Shown piece by piece: positions 22,455 through 33,899 of a stretch of 64,000 bases of DNA. Below the pieces are notes generated by a model. It saw nothing but the letters and a program-made list of their open reading frames with translations. It was not told the origin of the DNA and did not search any database. Source of the DNA: Cladochytrium replicatum (taxonomy: Eukaryota; Chytridiomycota; Chytridiomycetes; Cladochytriales; Cladochytriaceae); the NCBI GenBank assembly GCA_025526935.1, contig JAHLKD010000052.1:62001-126000 (forward strand), in the 5' to 3' direction. The translations under genes and the position numbers were made by a program. The first letter of the stretch is position 1. Each line of letters begins with the position of its first letter.

Positions 22455-23398
22455 CAGACGTGTTGGAGGGCAGCATTCCAAACAAGCGAAGACTCTCCGC
22501 AACTGCTGGCGTGTTTGGCGACTCTATCTTCCCGTCCGCAAACGTTTCTGCGAAGGAATATGCAGAGTCGGGTCCATACAAGTTTACTGCTTGTAGTGAA
22601 GCGGGGACGATGCGCCGTTCAAGCCATTGTCAGAGATGAAGGAGGCGGTCGAAAAGCTATCGGACAAAGACATGGCTATGTTGTCAGAGTATATTGACCC
22701 CACGTAACTGAAAGTCTCGAGGCTGTCAGAGCGATTTGTCGACGAGTCGTGTGCGCAGCTCTACGGCTTCCTCAATTCCAAGTGGTGCGAACACATTTCA
22801 AAAGGCTACATACGAATCAGACAGGGTCGATGTTTGCATCTCTGGCGATTCTGCGCTCAAACATGGTGTGGGCGTGGACCTATGGCGCGCCGTGAGTTCA
22901 CCCGTAAAGCACCGGTTTCTGACCATCCCAACCGCACACCGACTCGTTCCCGCCACCGATGCGGACAAATTCGGAACACTATTAAACGACGGACCCCACG
23001 CCGCAGGAGCCCGCGCGCTAGAATAGGTCCAAACACACCTCTTCGACTCCGAATCCTTCCGAAAGTACATTTCGCTCGTCACACCAACTTGCGGCCAATC
23101 ACGCCACTTCCGTCCGGGTTTGGACTTCACCAGCGCGACCTCCAACGCCACCATCCCAGTCTCGACGCGACGCTCTGTTTCCGCGGCGGGCGATATCCCG
23201 ACGTTGAGGAAAAATGGAGGACAAACGAGGTGGGAGGGTACGCGTGTTATGTGGCCGAGGAGGTGGCAACTATGGCCCGGCGATTTATAGGGTTTCAAAG
23301 GGAGCAGTGGGGCGCTTGTGACGGTTTCGGCGGCGTGGAATTGTCTTGTGCTTGTGTTTAGAGAGCCGGGTGTGATGCAATTTGTAAAGTATGTGTGA
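22455..23398 (+). pseudogene. Ofd1/Tpa1 (OGFOD1) prolyl hydroxylase pseudogene, C-terminal part
   Basis: Matches to the linker and C-terminal domain of the Ofd1/Tpa1 family run through three frames: KLSDKDMAMLSEYIDPT, then a TAA (22705-22707), LKVSRLSERFVDESCAQLYGF, GVGVDLWRAVSSPVKHRFLT, a TAG near 23023, FDSESFRKYISLVTP, HFRPGLDF, LDATLCFRGGRYPDVEEKW with NEVGGYACYVAEE, and VSAAWNCLVLVFREPGVMQF with VKYV at the end. Family members are 2-oxoglutarate/iron dioxygenases that hydroxylate ribosomal protein uS12; S. pombe Ofd1 controls Sre1 stability through its C-terminal domain. The N-terminal catalytic domain is missing and there are two stops and at least two frameshifts. Confidence 0.7.
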
Positions 23399-23407
23399 GC
23401 GGAAGGG

Positions 23408-23499
23408 CGTCGGGGAGTAGGTGGGATATTGGGTTCGAGTATGACGTTCAAGACGTCGGGGAGTAGGTAGGATATTGTGTTCGAGTATGACGTTCAAGA
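23408..23499. repeat. 46-base tandem duplication
   Basis: Two nearly identical units starting CGTCGGGGAGTAGGT and ending GACGTTCAAGA lie head to tail directly after the Ofd1/Tpa1 relic. Confidence 0.85.
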
Positions 23500-23616
23500 C
23501 AACTGAGCATTAATCAACGAGGGTCTTGGACAGAGTCGAACGACCTACCCGCTAGGAAGCGATCCTTTATTTTACAGAAGTTCTTGAAGCATGACTAAAT
23601 CACTCCCTAACTTGGA

Positions 23617-23692
23617 AAACAATCATACTCAACTCGTATCAAAAACAACCATACTCAACTCGTATCAAAAACAATCATACTCAAAACGTATC
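23617..23692. repeat. Tandem repeat of about 26 bases, three units
   Basis: Units of the form ACAATCATACTCAACTCGTA with small changes recur three times. The stretch from 23500 to 23818 holds this repeat and the 3' flank of the following minus-strand gene. Confidence 0.8.
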
Positions 23693-23818
23693 CTGGGTTT
23701 TGAAGTTCGTTAGGGGAAAGGAAATCTGTTTTATGAACGGCGATCGTAACTAGTTTACAACCTAATTTGTTTTCAGTATTGATGTTTCTATTTGATTTTG
23801 TGAACATCCCGCGTTTGT

Positions 23819-24695
23819 CTAGTAGTAAGCATTGGGAGGGTACATCGGGATGCTCGTACTGTTCGCCTGAGGACCGGTTTGCATGAGAGGTTTTGGCAGA
23901 ACCTTTTCAATCTTTGAGACTCTGCTCTTGTACCCGAAGCACATGAAGCCCAAGAACAATGAGACCAAAGAATCCACAGTGGCGACAATTACGATCTGAA
24001 CATAGTTAAACGAGAAAAAAAATAATCATTAGGCAGCGCTATTACTTTTATTCCCTTGTCTGAATCTCCAACGACGAACCATGATAATCCCAATGGTTTC
24101 CGAATTGCTGCTCCCAGAATTTGAGTTTCCCGAGTTGTTGTTTCCACCTTCGCTGCCCGAATTGCTTATTGAGGGAATCGGGTTGGATCCAGACGTTTGG
24201 CTCGGCGGAGCCTGGTCGTTTCTCACTGGATTCGCAGGTTTCGTCGCTTTCGACCCAATCTCCATTCCCGCTTCCTGTGCGTTCGTTCCGAAAGCGAGAC
24301 ACCCAGAATTCGCAGTGTCGCATTTCCCGCCCTGGTCGCAAGTCCAGAACTTTGTCGCACTCGACCCGCAGCACGCGCGTCCGAGCTGAACACAACCGTT
24401 TCCGCACTCCTGAGAACCCTGCGCGCTACCGACGACGCATCCCTGTGTGCAATAGGCGGTGCCGTTTGAGATGGAACAGGTTTCTCTTGTAGCGCAGTAG
24501 TGCGTTTTTGAATCGCTGGGTTGCAGTAGGAAAATAAATCTGCATGTGTGATATTTTCAAAACAGATCCGGCTTTATCATACCAGCACACTGATCCCTGA
24601 GGCATGCAACCAGTTCCGCACGGGAATTCGCCGAGGTTGCACGCCGCGAGCACGGAAGAAATGAAGAACAGGAAAACGAAAAGGACACTGAGCAT
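23819..24695 (-). CDS. Secreted-type cysteine-rich single-pass membrane protein
   Basis: Three exons on the minus strand (24695-24583, 24515-24080, 23995-23819) encode 241 residues. A signal peptide (MLSVLFVFLFFISSVLAAC) is followed by about 100 residues with some 20 cysteines (for example CNLGEFPCGTGCMPQGSVCW, GRACCGSS, CDQGGKCD). A Ser/Asn/Gly-rich low-complexity stalk, a membrane segment (IVIVATVDSLVSLFLGFMCF) and a short tail with SKIEKVLPKP and a Pro/Tyr-rich end come next. The architecture resembles fungal cell-surface sensors or adhesins (WSC/Mid2-like in layout), but the cysteine spacing does not let me name the family. The last junction uses a weak GTTCGT donor yet joins in phase and completes the membrane helix. 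Confidence 0.75.
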
Positions 24696-24869
24696 CCGTG
24701 AGGAATGTCAATCCACAAACAACACCTTCACCCCGGCCCACAGCCTCAACGTCGAAAATTTGTACGGAAACATTATTCATCAGTTAAATTTTTTCATTTG
24801 CATCAGTCATAGCCATTTTCATTTCAGAAAGAGAACAGAGTTGACAAAATACTGCAAAACTGACGCAGA

Positions 24870-26790
24870 ATGATCGGAAAGATGTCTGGGAGAACGAATC
24901 AGGTTGAGTTAGCTACGAATGACTGGCAGTCTGTATGGGAGGAATCAAGCTGTCGAAAGGCCACCCCTCTCAGACTTCCAGTCACAATCCAAGCTCAAAA
25001 CCAGATTCCAGTTATTCAAAATGTTGCTCGCCAAATGAAGAGGCTCTCTCTTATCACGTCAATGACAATATGGAGGGCCATGCAGCAGACGGAGGGAAGG
25101 TTTGACATCGCCCCAAAGGATTTCGACAATTCAGTTGCTGCAGTGATCTCAAATTTTAATGCCCAAACAAAGTATAAGGCTCCTGGAGGAGCGCAACAAC
25201 ACCTTTGCCACAGCTGTGGTATCAGCTGTCAACTCCCTTCGCAATGATGGAGTTGAATTTCCTGACCTCTTGTACTTGAGCAATGCTCTTGAGAAAGTGT
25301 GCTCGACAAATTTCTCTGCACTCTCTGGTATGTTTGAATGATTGACACATTTGCCCTACTGAATCCCACTTTTGTCAACAGTTCCCTTGTATTCAATCAC
25401 GGATATTGTAACCAGAACATCTCCGCTCAACCCACACACCCTACACCATCCAAAGGATGACGCCAAGTTCGCCCACCAAAGCTGAAACTCTGTCCCAGTT
25501 ATATTTTTATGCTGAGAAACTTTGCTATTGACTGAAAGCAGCTCATTGGGCTATACATGAGGTACAAGAAGCAGTATCCTGAGGACAATGACCTCCCAAC
25601 AATCAAAGACATGGAATCAGCTGAGTTGTATGAGCCATGGGTCAACAGTATGTTCCACAAGATCGCACTTCCGGATGCCCATGCACGCAATTCTGCAACT
25701 GGAAGAATCATTGCAGACTGGGTCTCGGCTTTAATTCATCTTAGGACTCCTCACCATCCAGACTATGTGCCTTGGGACAAAGCAAAGTAGCGCTTTGCTT
25801 ATCTGGAGGTTGGTATTGGAATGATTTGTTTGCCAAATATACTGAAACACTCTTCCTGGGACAAAGCAAAGTAGCGCTTTGCTCATCCGGAGGTTGGTAT
25901 TGGAATGATTTGTTTGCCAAGTATACTGAAACACTCTTTCTGTTGCAGGTGCACTTCCAACCACCCACTTTGTGCTAGGTGCGGATCCTGCAAAGGGGAC
26001 ATCTGATTTACTGGCTCCCAAGTCCAGGACACTGGTACTACTGCAAGGGTCAATTTCCACTACAGTTTTGCCGAGTATTATCAACGTGCAAACATCCGCT
26101 CAGCGAGAAAGTGGCGTGAATGTTGACTGGCAGAGAACCTGAGGGTGTGGCGAGCCCAGATCTCACGTCCTTTGCTAGTCACCATGGATCCTCAGCAAGT
26201 TGACGTGGGCATTTGTTGGTTTGCAACACATTGAGGCCATGCTTGCAAACTACACCACCTTGAACGATCACGCGCAATGGTGTTGGCAAATGTACCAGTC
26301 GAAGCAGCGAGAAGTGGAGCGAGCGTGCAAGTTCATTGCCATGCTGGTGGGATAAGGGAAAACTGGAGGGGCTCCAAGACTGATCTGGTCATTGCCTGGG
26401 GAGATGCACCAGTCAACTGGTTCCAACACATGTCCGGCAATACAGGGCCTGCAGAAGCGCATCAAGGCACGCCTGGCATTGCGTGTATGGCTTATCCATG
26501 AAAACACACCTCGTCACGGTGCTTTCGATGCGCGATGAGGGCGCTGAATGCGGAGCCTCACCAGTTGCCCAACCTGGTCCAACCGTGTCTTCTCTTCCCT
26601 TTGAGTCTAACCCCTGACTGCAAGGATTGAAGACGCTGCCACTCAGACGACGACTGTGGGGAGCCATGCTACCACCGACCATGTAAGCTTCTGGACTGCC
26701 CTGGTTGCCATACTCTGTGGAACAGGGAGGTGTCATGTACTCCAACCATCACAGGGGGAGGATTGGCCGTGGATGTTCAAGAAGGGGGTG
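24870..26790 (+). mobile_element. Fanzor-type (eukaryotic TnpB-like) nuclease relic
   Basis: The region reads as a broken Fanzor protein. N-terminal helical pieces lie at 24870-25790 in two frames. Then come FVLGADPAKGTSD (25970-25999; the RuvC-I aspartate position), FHYSFAEYYQRANIRSARKW (26063-26122), a WCWQMYQSKQREVERACKFI helix (about 26275-26340), VIAWGDA (26388-26408) before GNTGPAEAHQ, LQKRIKARLALRVWLIHENT (about 26450-26510), and a zinc-finger block with LLDCPGCHTLWNRE (26688-26731), like the CxxC..WNRDxNAA of RuvC-III. The order is that of Fanzor/TnpB RNA-guided nucleases. Frameshifts and stops break it throughout, so no active protein is expected. No terminal repeats or guide RNA were identified. 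A different TnpB-like lineage is possible. Confidence 0.65.
25773..25940. repeat. 84-base tandem duplication inside the Fanzor relic
   Basis: Two units of 84 bases beginning TGGGACAAAGCAAAGTAGCG differ at only a few positions. Both contain a GTAGCG that could serve as a splice donor, and the pair is followed by TTGCAG at about 25943-25948, so the duplication probably lies within what was an intron. 84 is a multiple of three and the unit is open in one frame on each strand. Confidence 0.9.
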
Positions 26791-27438
26791 TTTGTCTGAT
26801 GTTCTTGTCCTTTCTGTTTGCGAGAAAGTCCCCAATTAGGTGATCTGTCCAGCGTACACCACTCCAATTTAATTCCCGAATTCCAATTGTTATGCTCGCA
26901 AGTCGAAACTTCTCCCAATGTCAAACTTGGCCAGCTCGTGCTCCATTTGCGTTTTGTGGCCGAGATGATACCGGCTGGTTGTATGGTTTTTAAGTTGCGA
27001 ACTTGACCCGGACGCCAAGCTTAACTTCTACGGAAAGAGAGTGCGTCAGAACTAACAAAGTGCAAGTGTATATATTGCATAATTGTAGCATGCACAACCC
27101 TCCGACATGCTATGCTGGATGTTCACATTACGTAGCCATGCTGTGGTGCGATGAATAGATGAATATCAACGATCTGATTTGATTATTGTGCCAGACTGTG
27201 TCTCCAGTAATCATAGTGTTAGTCCAGCCAATCTCTCCCTTTTTTTTTTGTTTTTGTCGAACACCTCACAAATTTCACCCCCAACCAACTGCACCACGAC
27301 ACGACCACCACCGCTCGTTCGTTCCTTTTGCTTCCGAATCTCGGAGAAACGAAACGCTTTTTTAAACCCGTACAGTTCCTCGATACAGCAGCCGACCTCG
27401 TACGCTTTTCAATACCATTCTCTCACCACTGAGGAGTA
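26791..27438. other. Gap between the Fanzor relic and MTP18
   Basis: No gene recognised. The right part (27240-27438) is pyrimidine-rich and is probably the MTP18 promoter and 5' leader. If the Fanzor element carried a guide RNA and right end, they should lie near 26790-27000, but I cannot see one. Confidence 0.4.
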
Positions 27439-28230
27439 ATGTCTCCGTCAACAAGCGATCTGCAGCAAAAACACCCCAAGGAGGTCGACCCTCTGCAGGA
27501 TTCTCCCGCCCGCTATCTTGCTTACGTCGGTCGATTCACCCGTGTGCTTGCGAGGCTTCCAAGAATAATGGGTACTTTTTGATTGTTCTTACGCAATGTA
27601 CTTCTGGTGTTATCTCACCATTTTTGTAACTCTAGCTTATACCTCCGAGGTCGGCGAAGCATTCCGACCCGTTGTCCCAAAGCCCATCGTAACAACCGCA
27701 TACGGCATCTCGTGGGCTTACATTTTTGCTGATGGTAAAATTATACCCAGTCCCCTCCCCCCCATCTCAAACCAATTTCATAACCCTTTCATTCTCAATC
27801 GCTAGTTATCATCGGCGCACACAACTCCTACGAACGCGGCGACCGTCCCGGAATCATCATGCGCGTTATCGCAGAACGCTCCGTGTTCCAGTCAGTCGCG
27901 TCAATGCTCTTGCCCGCCTTCGCCGTGCATCAGACCGTGCATCGTGTCGACCACGAGTTTACCCGTCGGATCAAACTCGCCGATGCCGCAAAGGAGGCGA
28001 AATCGGGTGCTGTTGTGCCGAAGAAGCTGTGGGTTCCGACACCCGCGATCGCGAGGTGGGGTCCGACCAGTGCCGGCCTGGCACTGATCCCGTTCCTGCC
28101 GGTGATGTTTGATCACCCCGTTGAATGGCTGGTAGAAAAGTCGTTTGATATCGTGTGGCCGGTGAAGGAGCACTTTGATGAGGTGATGGATTCGGATACG
28201 CTGCCTAAGCCGGCTTCTAAAGAGAAATGA
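27439..28230 (+). CDS. Mitochondrial fission process protein 1 (MTP18/MTFP1 family)
   Basis: Three exons (27439-27571, 27636-27734, 27806-28230) encode 218 residues. Family landmarks are RYLAYVGRF, then SEVGEAFRPVVPKPIV, AYGISWAYIFADV, NSYERGDRPG, SVFQSVASMLLPAFAVHQTV and WGPTSAGLALIPFLPVMFDH. MTP18 is an inner mitochondrial membrane protein with three to four hydrophobic segments that promotes mitochondrial fission in animals; fungal homologues are poorly studied. The start is the first in-frame ATG and introns are in phase. A decayed second copy lies at 35958-36718 on the other strand. Confidence 0.9.
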
Positions 28231-28337
28231 TTTTGTTCTCGTTTTTTGTTTTTGGGTGTGTTTGAAATACATCTTGATCTACACTTCTGAGTAGAGTACC
28301 CCATGTCGCTTTGCCAACAAAACCCGACCAAACTCCG

Positions 28338-28530
28338 GTTGGCACATTCACGCTTCAGCTAAGGCTGTGACGGCGTGGAACGCGTATCAAGGGCGGCGGG
28401 GAGAGGGTGCTCGTGCTCGGTGGGAGCTGTGGTGTGGGCACATTTGTGGAGCAGATAGTCAAAGCGCTCGCGATGTTGAGTCAGACGCAGCTCATGCGTG
28501 ATCTTGGTGTCGACACACCAATTACCGCCA
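28338..28530 (+). pseudogene. Fragment of a zinc-type quinone oxidoreductase (RTN4IP1-like MDR)
   Basis: ASAKAVTAWNAYQG is followed, after a frameshift near 28392, by RVLVLGGSCGVGTFVEQIVK and LMRDLGVDTPI. These are the hinge and Rossmann NAD(P)H-binding motif (GGS.GVGTF) of medium-chain dehydrogenases of the quinone oxidoreductase/RTN4IP1 type. The catalytic N-terminus and most of the C-terminus are absent, and residues between the two strands have been deleted. The open frame continues to 28733 without recognisable similarity. Confidence 0.55.
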
Positions 28531-28809
28531 CAGGACTGTTGGAAGTTCAAGGAGGGGAAACAGTTCAACGTGATCGTTTGATTGTGGGGAAACGAGCATT
28601 ACGCTACATGCCCGCTCAGTATGCAGTCTTCGCGGGCGTCTTGACTAACCCCGATATCACTCCAAAAGACATTTCACTGCATTGTCCGGCTGCATTGTGT
28701 CCAATTGGAACCCAACCAAACTTGTTAATGTGAATAAACAAGAAGCATTCCCACGGTAGGGGCTGGTTAACACACCGTGCCGCCACACCAAGCGACACTT
28801 CCAAATCAA

Positions 28810-31292
28810 ATGGTCGAAGTATCGGTGACCCTCACAGCAGCACTCATCCTATGGCGCGTTCTGGGAACACTGGCCACGTTCGCTGTTGGAAAGGTGAGAA
28901 TAACAGAGTTGACCAATCTGATTAACCCCATTGAATCTTTCATTACTACTCTAGATTTTGGTCTCCTACCTGTTTTCGGCTGCCCCAAGAACAGCAACCG
29001 CGGCAGAGTACGACTTGCTGAACAGAATCGGTGGAAGCGACTCTGCAGCATGGTCACTCATCCCGTACGTTCTGGCGAAATCCAGCTCAAAAACAGAAGG
29101 ACAGAAGCAATCGAAAGAGTCTCGATTTACTTTGAGTGTCCGATTGATTTTGGTCAGCCTTGCACTATTTTCGCCTCTGGTGCTATCATTACTATTCGAC
29201 TTTGGGCTGTCGGACTTCTCTTCGTGCAAGAATTCAGTGCCAGAGACGCTTCAACCGTCGTTCCAACAGCTTCGTGCGGCGGGCTTGTGTGGACCGCCAC
29301 TCAACTGTGATCCTCTTCTTGCAACAAAGGGCAAAATTCTGCAATGCAACAACGTCGTGAACCTGACATTCTCGGGTAGATGGGTCCCCAGTTGTAGTGA
29401 CGACCCGTTCCCAGTGTTTTCTCCCGCACCAACCAACGCAACTGGTTACTGGGGAACGAGCGGATCCGCTGAGATACTGCCATCTGCCATCGTCTACAAC
29501 GGCATCGAAAATAAGTACATAAACTCCGCAAATATTTCGACAAAATCGGGCAATACCACTGTCAGAGAGATATTTGCGTCCATCAGTACTTCGGAAATTG
29601 AGAGTGGGGATGTTCGGAAAGGGCTGGCATGGTACCAGTCAGGTCAAGGAGTTGCTGATGCAGTCGTTGGTGTGCCAACCGATCCGCGGATTTGGAAGAC
29701 GGACTCCATCACCCGGACAGTGTACCGATCTAGCGTTGGATGTGCTTGGACAGGTTTATATACATTCAGCGTCGGCCCATTTTCGTATCTTCGACTTCAA
29801 AAGACTTGGAACGAGACTGCAATGAATTACTCTGGTCCGCCTGAGCTTCGGCAAATATTGTACAACACCACTGTATCGCTTCGCAAGGACTTTTTGAAAG
29901 CCAAAAACTGGACGGACAGTCCAACAATTCCAGACTATTTTGAATTGGAGAACAAAAGATTGAACCAAGCAGACAGCTCGATAGCTGAAGTGAGGTGAGC
30001 TACGATTGCGGTTAAGGTGCTCTGCTTGAATTGATTATTATTATGAACATATGTAGACCCGTATCAGGTCCGCGGCTGATCACGAATGCATGGGGAATTC
30101 GAAATGGGACAAACTTTACGGCCGGATTTTTTGGCCAAAGTGTGATTGCAGCTTGCTATGCGGACGAAAGCGTTCAAGACGTTTTGGTGTCGAGATACTG
30201 CATTCCAGTCCTTTTGCAGCGCACGGAGCTTATGTTCGATCGTCAGAACGGCAATATCCAATATAACAGAGAACATCAGGTAAATACAGCTTTGTGAATG
30301 GTTTTGGGTTCCATTTTTCGAAACTTTCATCGATGTAGTATATTTGCGCTTTCCGTTTGGCCGTTGGCAGACAGAAAGGTGTCCTTTCTCGACAATCTGA
30401 TACAACCCACTGGCAGACCGAGGAAACCATTCCCACGAACATGACAATACGCCAGTTTTATGGACTCTCGCTACTTCGTAACGCGAGTAATCCGGCGAAC
30501 GTTCGAAGCTGGAGCCTCGGGCAATTCCAAACCTCCTTTGAGCTCACGCCAGCTGTAAACGCCGCTGATGTGCCTGAATACTCGTCCTCCATAAAAGCCG
30601 GCGACTTTGATGCGGATTTACGGTTCAAAGCGCGAATTTCAAAGTGGCATGGACTAGGTCAATCCTTGGGGCTCTTTGGCGACACAGAGGAACTGCAAGA
30701 ATACATGCCGCCGGGGTCCGACTTTCTCGAATACATTATCGGACGTACTATTTCCCGGTATCAAAGAAGTGGGGGAGGCGTTTCAACTAGCCAACAACCG
30801 TGGTTTACCCAACAGTCAAACGCGACGGAAGCGCTCGTGACGGTTCTGGTGTCTAGCGTTGCCTCCGTGTTTGTTCAGTCGGTTTCAATCGCCCCATGGC
30901 GAGAAGATCTTCTTGCACTGGCGGTGAAAGTCGAAGGCTTTGATGCGACATGCTGGAATCCGCGGGTTGGACTCGCGGCTCTTGTTTTCGTGGCAGCAAT
31001 GCTTGTACTCGTTCTGGTAGTGCTTGTCTCATCATTTACGAGAGCCAGAGTCAATCAGAACGATCTTGTTGGTTTGGTTCCTTATATGGACGCATTGGCA
31101 TCACGGTACCGTGGGGAAAGGTCCCGAGCAAGGTCTCTTTGGGGATGGTTGGACCAGCATGGGACTGTGGTTCTAGAGGTGCAAGACAACGGCCTTAAAG
31201 GGCTTCGATTGGCAGTTGCACCGCCTCCTGGAAATCCAGTCACACCACCAAATGCTGCTGGCTTGCCATTTATGGATCTGCAAAAGAGTTGA
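28810..31292 (+). CDS. Orphan multi-pass membrane protein with large glycosylated ectodomain, paralogue A
   Basis: Four exons (28810-28893, 28955-29994, 30057-30279, 30339-31292) give 766 residues. An N-terminal hydrophobic helix (SVTLTAALILWRVLGTLATF) precedes a cytosolic-type loop containing AAEYDLLNRIGGS. A second helix (RLILVSLALFSPLVLSLLF, near residue 90) leads into an ectodomain of about 550 residues with many N-x-S/T sites and paired cysteines. A C-terminal helix (GLAALVFVAAMLVLVLVVLV, near 660) and a basic cytosolic tail complete it. It is clearly paralogous to the convergent gene ending at 31390: same order, same motifs (KGLAWYQSG, DAVVGVP, TVYRSSVGC, YSGPPE) and the same first two intron positions and phases. 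Function unknown; no named family recognised. Confidence 0.8.
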
Positions 31293-31389
31293 AGCCAATC
31301 TATTCCTTTCCGGTCTGCAATGCTTTAGATGAATAAACACAGCTTATATTATGAACGACCAAGATCACTGGTGTGGTTCAGATATATTC

Positions 31390-33740
31390 TCAAGTTAAAC
31401 GAACTACTAAGTGCATATCACCTCGGGGAGCACGCTTATACCACGATACTTCCACATCGACAGGCGGAGACACTTTTGGAACAAACTGAACCATCAAAGT
31501 CTCAGCTGAAGCAATCCACTGCCGATACGATTCTGGCTTGGTGTTTAGATCTGGAGGTGGTGGTTGCCAATGAATCTGATCCCCCTCTCGAACGAAGGAC
31601 ACAAACGCGCTCAATCCCGATATTGCTCGCAGCTTCCGCCAAGAATTTCGTAGCATTGGTCGAGCCCCAACTAGTAATGCGATGTAGCTACCCAGAAGAG
31701 GCAGAACCGTAAACACCAGGATTCCTGTCAGCACCGGTTTCTCGACGCAGGTTCCTTGGTTTCTGTCGTCCAGCTCGATCACGCTGAGCGCGACCGCATC
31801 GTCTCTGTAGGGTGAAATTCCGAGTGAGTTCACCATAGTGGACGCTGTCGAACTGGCGATCAGATTCGCAAGCGCTGAGGTGACGTTGCTGAGATCGGTT
31901 GGAAGCTCAGAGTCTCCGATGAATCCACGACCTATCAGCGGGTCGCCTGCGAGAGAATAAAGCGAGGATCCAACAATATCCCTTATGAACGAAGCAGTTG
32001 GCGCAACGTATCCCACGGATGGATTTAGTAGTTCCGTTCTCTGCGGGATCGGATGGAAGTTCTTTTGGGTGCTGAGAGCTGCACCGGTTGGCAATGCGCT
32101 AGCACTCGGCGCGACGCTCGTCAAGTTGAACTCGATCAAGGGGGTAAATTGTACGACACCAAAAGCGCCAGAAGCCTGATACTGCGATGCTTGTCTGTAC
32201 GTCAGGTACGAGGGAGCTGGTGCTGCAGACTCCCATTGTATATCTCCTTTAAGGCGTGAAAGCGAACCCTTCTGAATTCCAACGGAAAAACGGGACGCGC
32301 ATACGAATTGGAAAGCTTCAACGTAACGGCTCGGCGCTGGTGGCACGATGGAGGTGAATGTGTTGCGAAAGAGGGTCACGTAGAAACAGTTTCGTGCATC
32401 GTCGAAGAGCAATGGACTTGTTTGCGATTCTACGCTTCGAGTGCAATTTCTTACGAAGCTTAGGTAGCCGAGATCTGATGAGTTATGATCCGCAGTAAGC
32501 ATTGGAATGCCAACATCAAGGGCGAATGTCCCACTGACGGAACTTGATCTGTGAAATAACAAATTCAGAGATGGTCAAATACACAAACTAAGGACATACA
32601 CGACATTAGATGAATTGGCTGTCCAAAATTCGTCACCACGCGTCCAGTTTCCCTGAGAGAGAGTCCAATTGCGGAACTGAAGTGCTGCTAATTGAAGTGG
32701 ATCAAAGAAATCAGGGGGGCCTGAAAACTTCAATGTTTCTTTCGAGAAGGCATGCTGTACATAAGTCCGTTCGAACCCTCTGCGAATCGCAGCAGAGACT
32801 CCCGTGTCAACACATCCAATCTCTGTTCGGTAGACTGTTTTCTGAACGTCCGGGCTTCGCCATCCACTCGAAACAAGCGGAACTCCCACAATCACATCTG
32901 AGATGCCACCTCCATCAGGGGTGATTGAGGGTTGTACCCAAGCCAGGCCCTGTTTACTTTTTCCAGCGGGTATTCGACGTGGTGATCCCAAATCCATCGA
33001 AAACTCTCTGGATCCGTTCCTGAAAATTAAGAGCTCGTAGTAAAAATTCAACGGCATCAGCTCCAATGAGCCCTGAACGCTGGAAAGTGTTTGATTGTCC
33101 TTGGCTGACAAATCTGATGGGTAGAACGTGTAGTTGTACGCATTGTCGCAGGCAATGAACCACGAGTTTTGAACGGTGAAGTTGGTGAAGCCGTTGCACC
33201 CAACAAATGTATAATTTACAGCCTGGAAACCCGAGCAAGCAGTGAGTGATGTACCGCAAAGATCTTCGACTTGTGTTTGCTCCAGTGCTCCACCAAACTT
33301 CCTGAATTTCTGGGGCAGTGAGCAAGCGCGGAATTCCGAGAGTGCACCATCGAAGAATAGAGAAACTATGACCGGGGCGAATATGGCACAAGTTATGAGA
33401 GCTAAACGAAGAAACGTGGGCTGAAGGATCCGGAGGGAAAGATCGACATCCTTTCGACGAGAAAATAGTTTGGCGACGTATGTGAAAAATGCCGATGTTT
33501 TCGTGGATGAACCGACAACTCGATTGAGAATATCATAGTCTGCACCTGTACCCTCTATTGGAACAGTCTTCATGATCGCCAGCACCAGCGCCTATTCAGA
33601 GTGGGTTAGTATGTTTGCCCCCCCGAGAAACACTCTCTCTTGCTTCAACTCACCCTTTCAGTTGCGAGTGTCAGCACCGTCCCAAGAAGACGCCATACTA
33701 CGGCCGCAGACGCAAAGGCCAGGTCAAGAATCACCACCAT
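31390..33740 (-). CDS. Orphan multi-pass membrane protein with large glycosylated ectodomain, paralogue B
   Basis: Three exons on the minus strand (33740-33654, 33591-32600, 32548-31390) give 745 residues. Layout matches paralogue A: first helix (DLAFASAAVVWRLLGTVLTL), loop with GADYDILNRVVGS, second helix (FLRLALITCAIFAPVIVSLF), a cysteine- and N-glycosylation-rich ectodomain (KQGLAWVQPS, DVIVGVPLVS, TVYRTEIGC, FSGPPDF), C-terminal helix (TGILVFTVLPLLGSYIALLV) and cytosolic tail. Introns 1 and 2 fall at the same places and phases as in A; the third intron of A (before YICAFRLAVG) is absent from the matching VCASRFSVG segment. The start was chosen by matching the first exon of A. The pair is convergent with 97 bases between stops. 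Confidence 0.8.
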
Positions 33741-33899
33741 TTGCGAGCTTCGAGCTGGCTTCAAACTTCCAAACAAAACATCGCACAATAATGACTGTTT
33801 TTCCCCCAGATGGCACGGCCAGTAAAATTTTTGGTGCTACAACAAATGGTTTTGAAACTCCCACGAGTTTAATAATATCTATTAATAGCAACACAGGTT

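Noticed and set aside
25731-26084. Minus-strand frame with a repeated KSVSVYLANKSFQYQPP segment
   Set aside because: It is the antisense reading of the 84-base duplication; the plus strand carries the Fanzor-like motifs.
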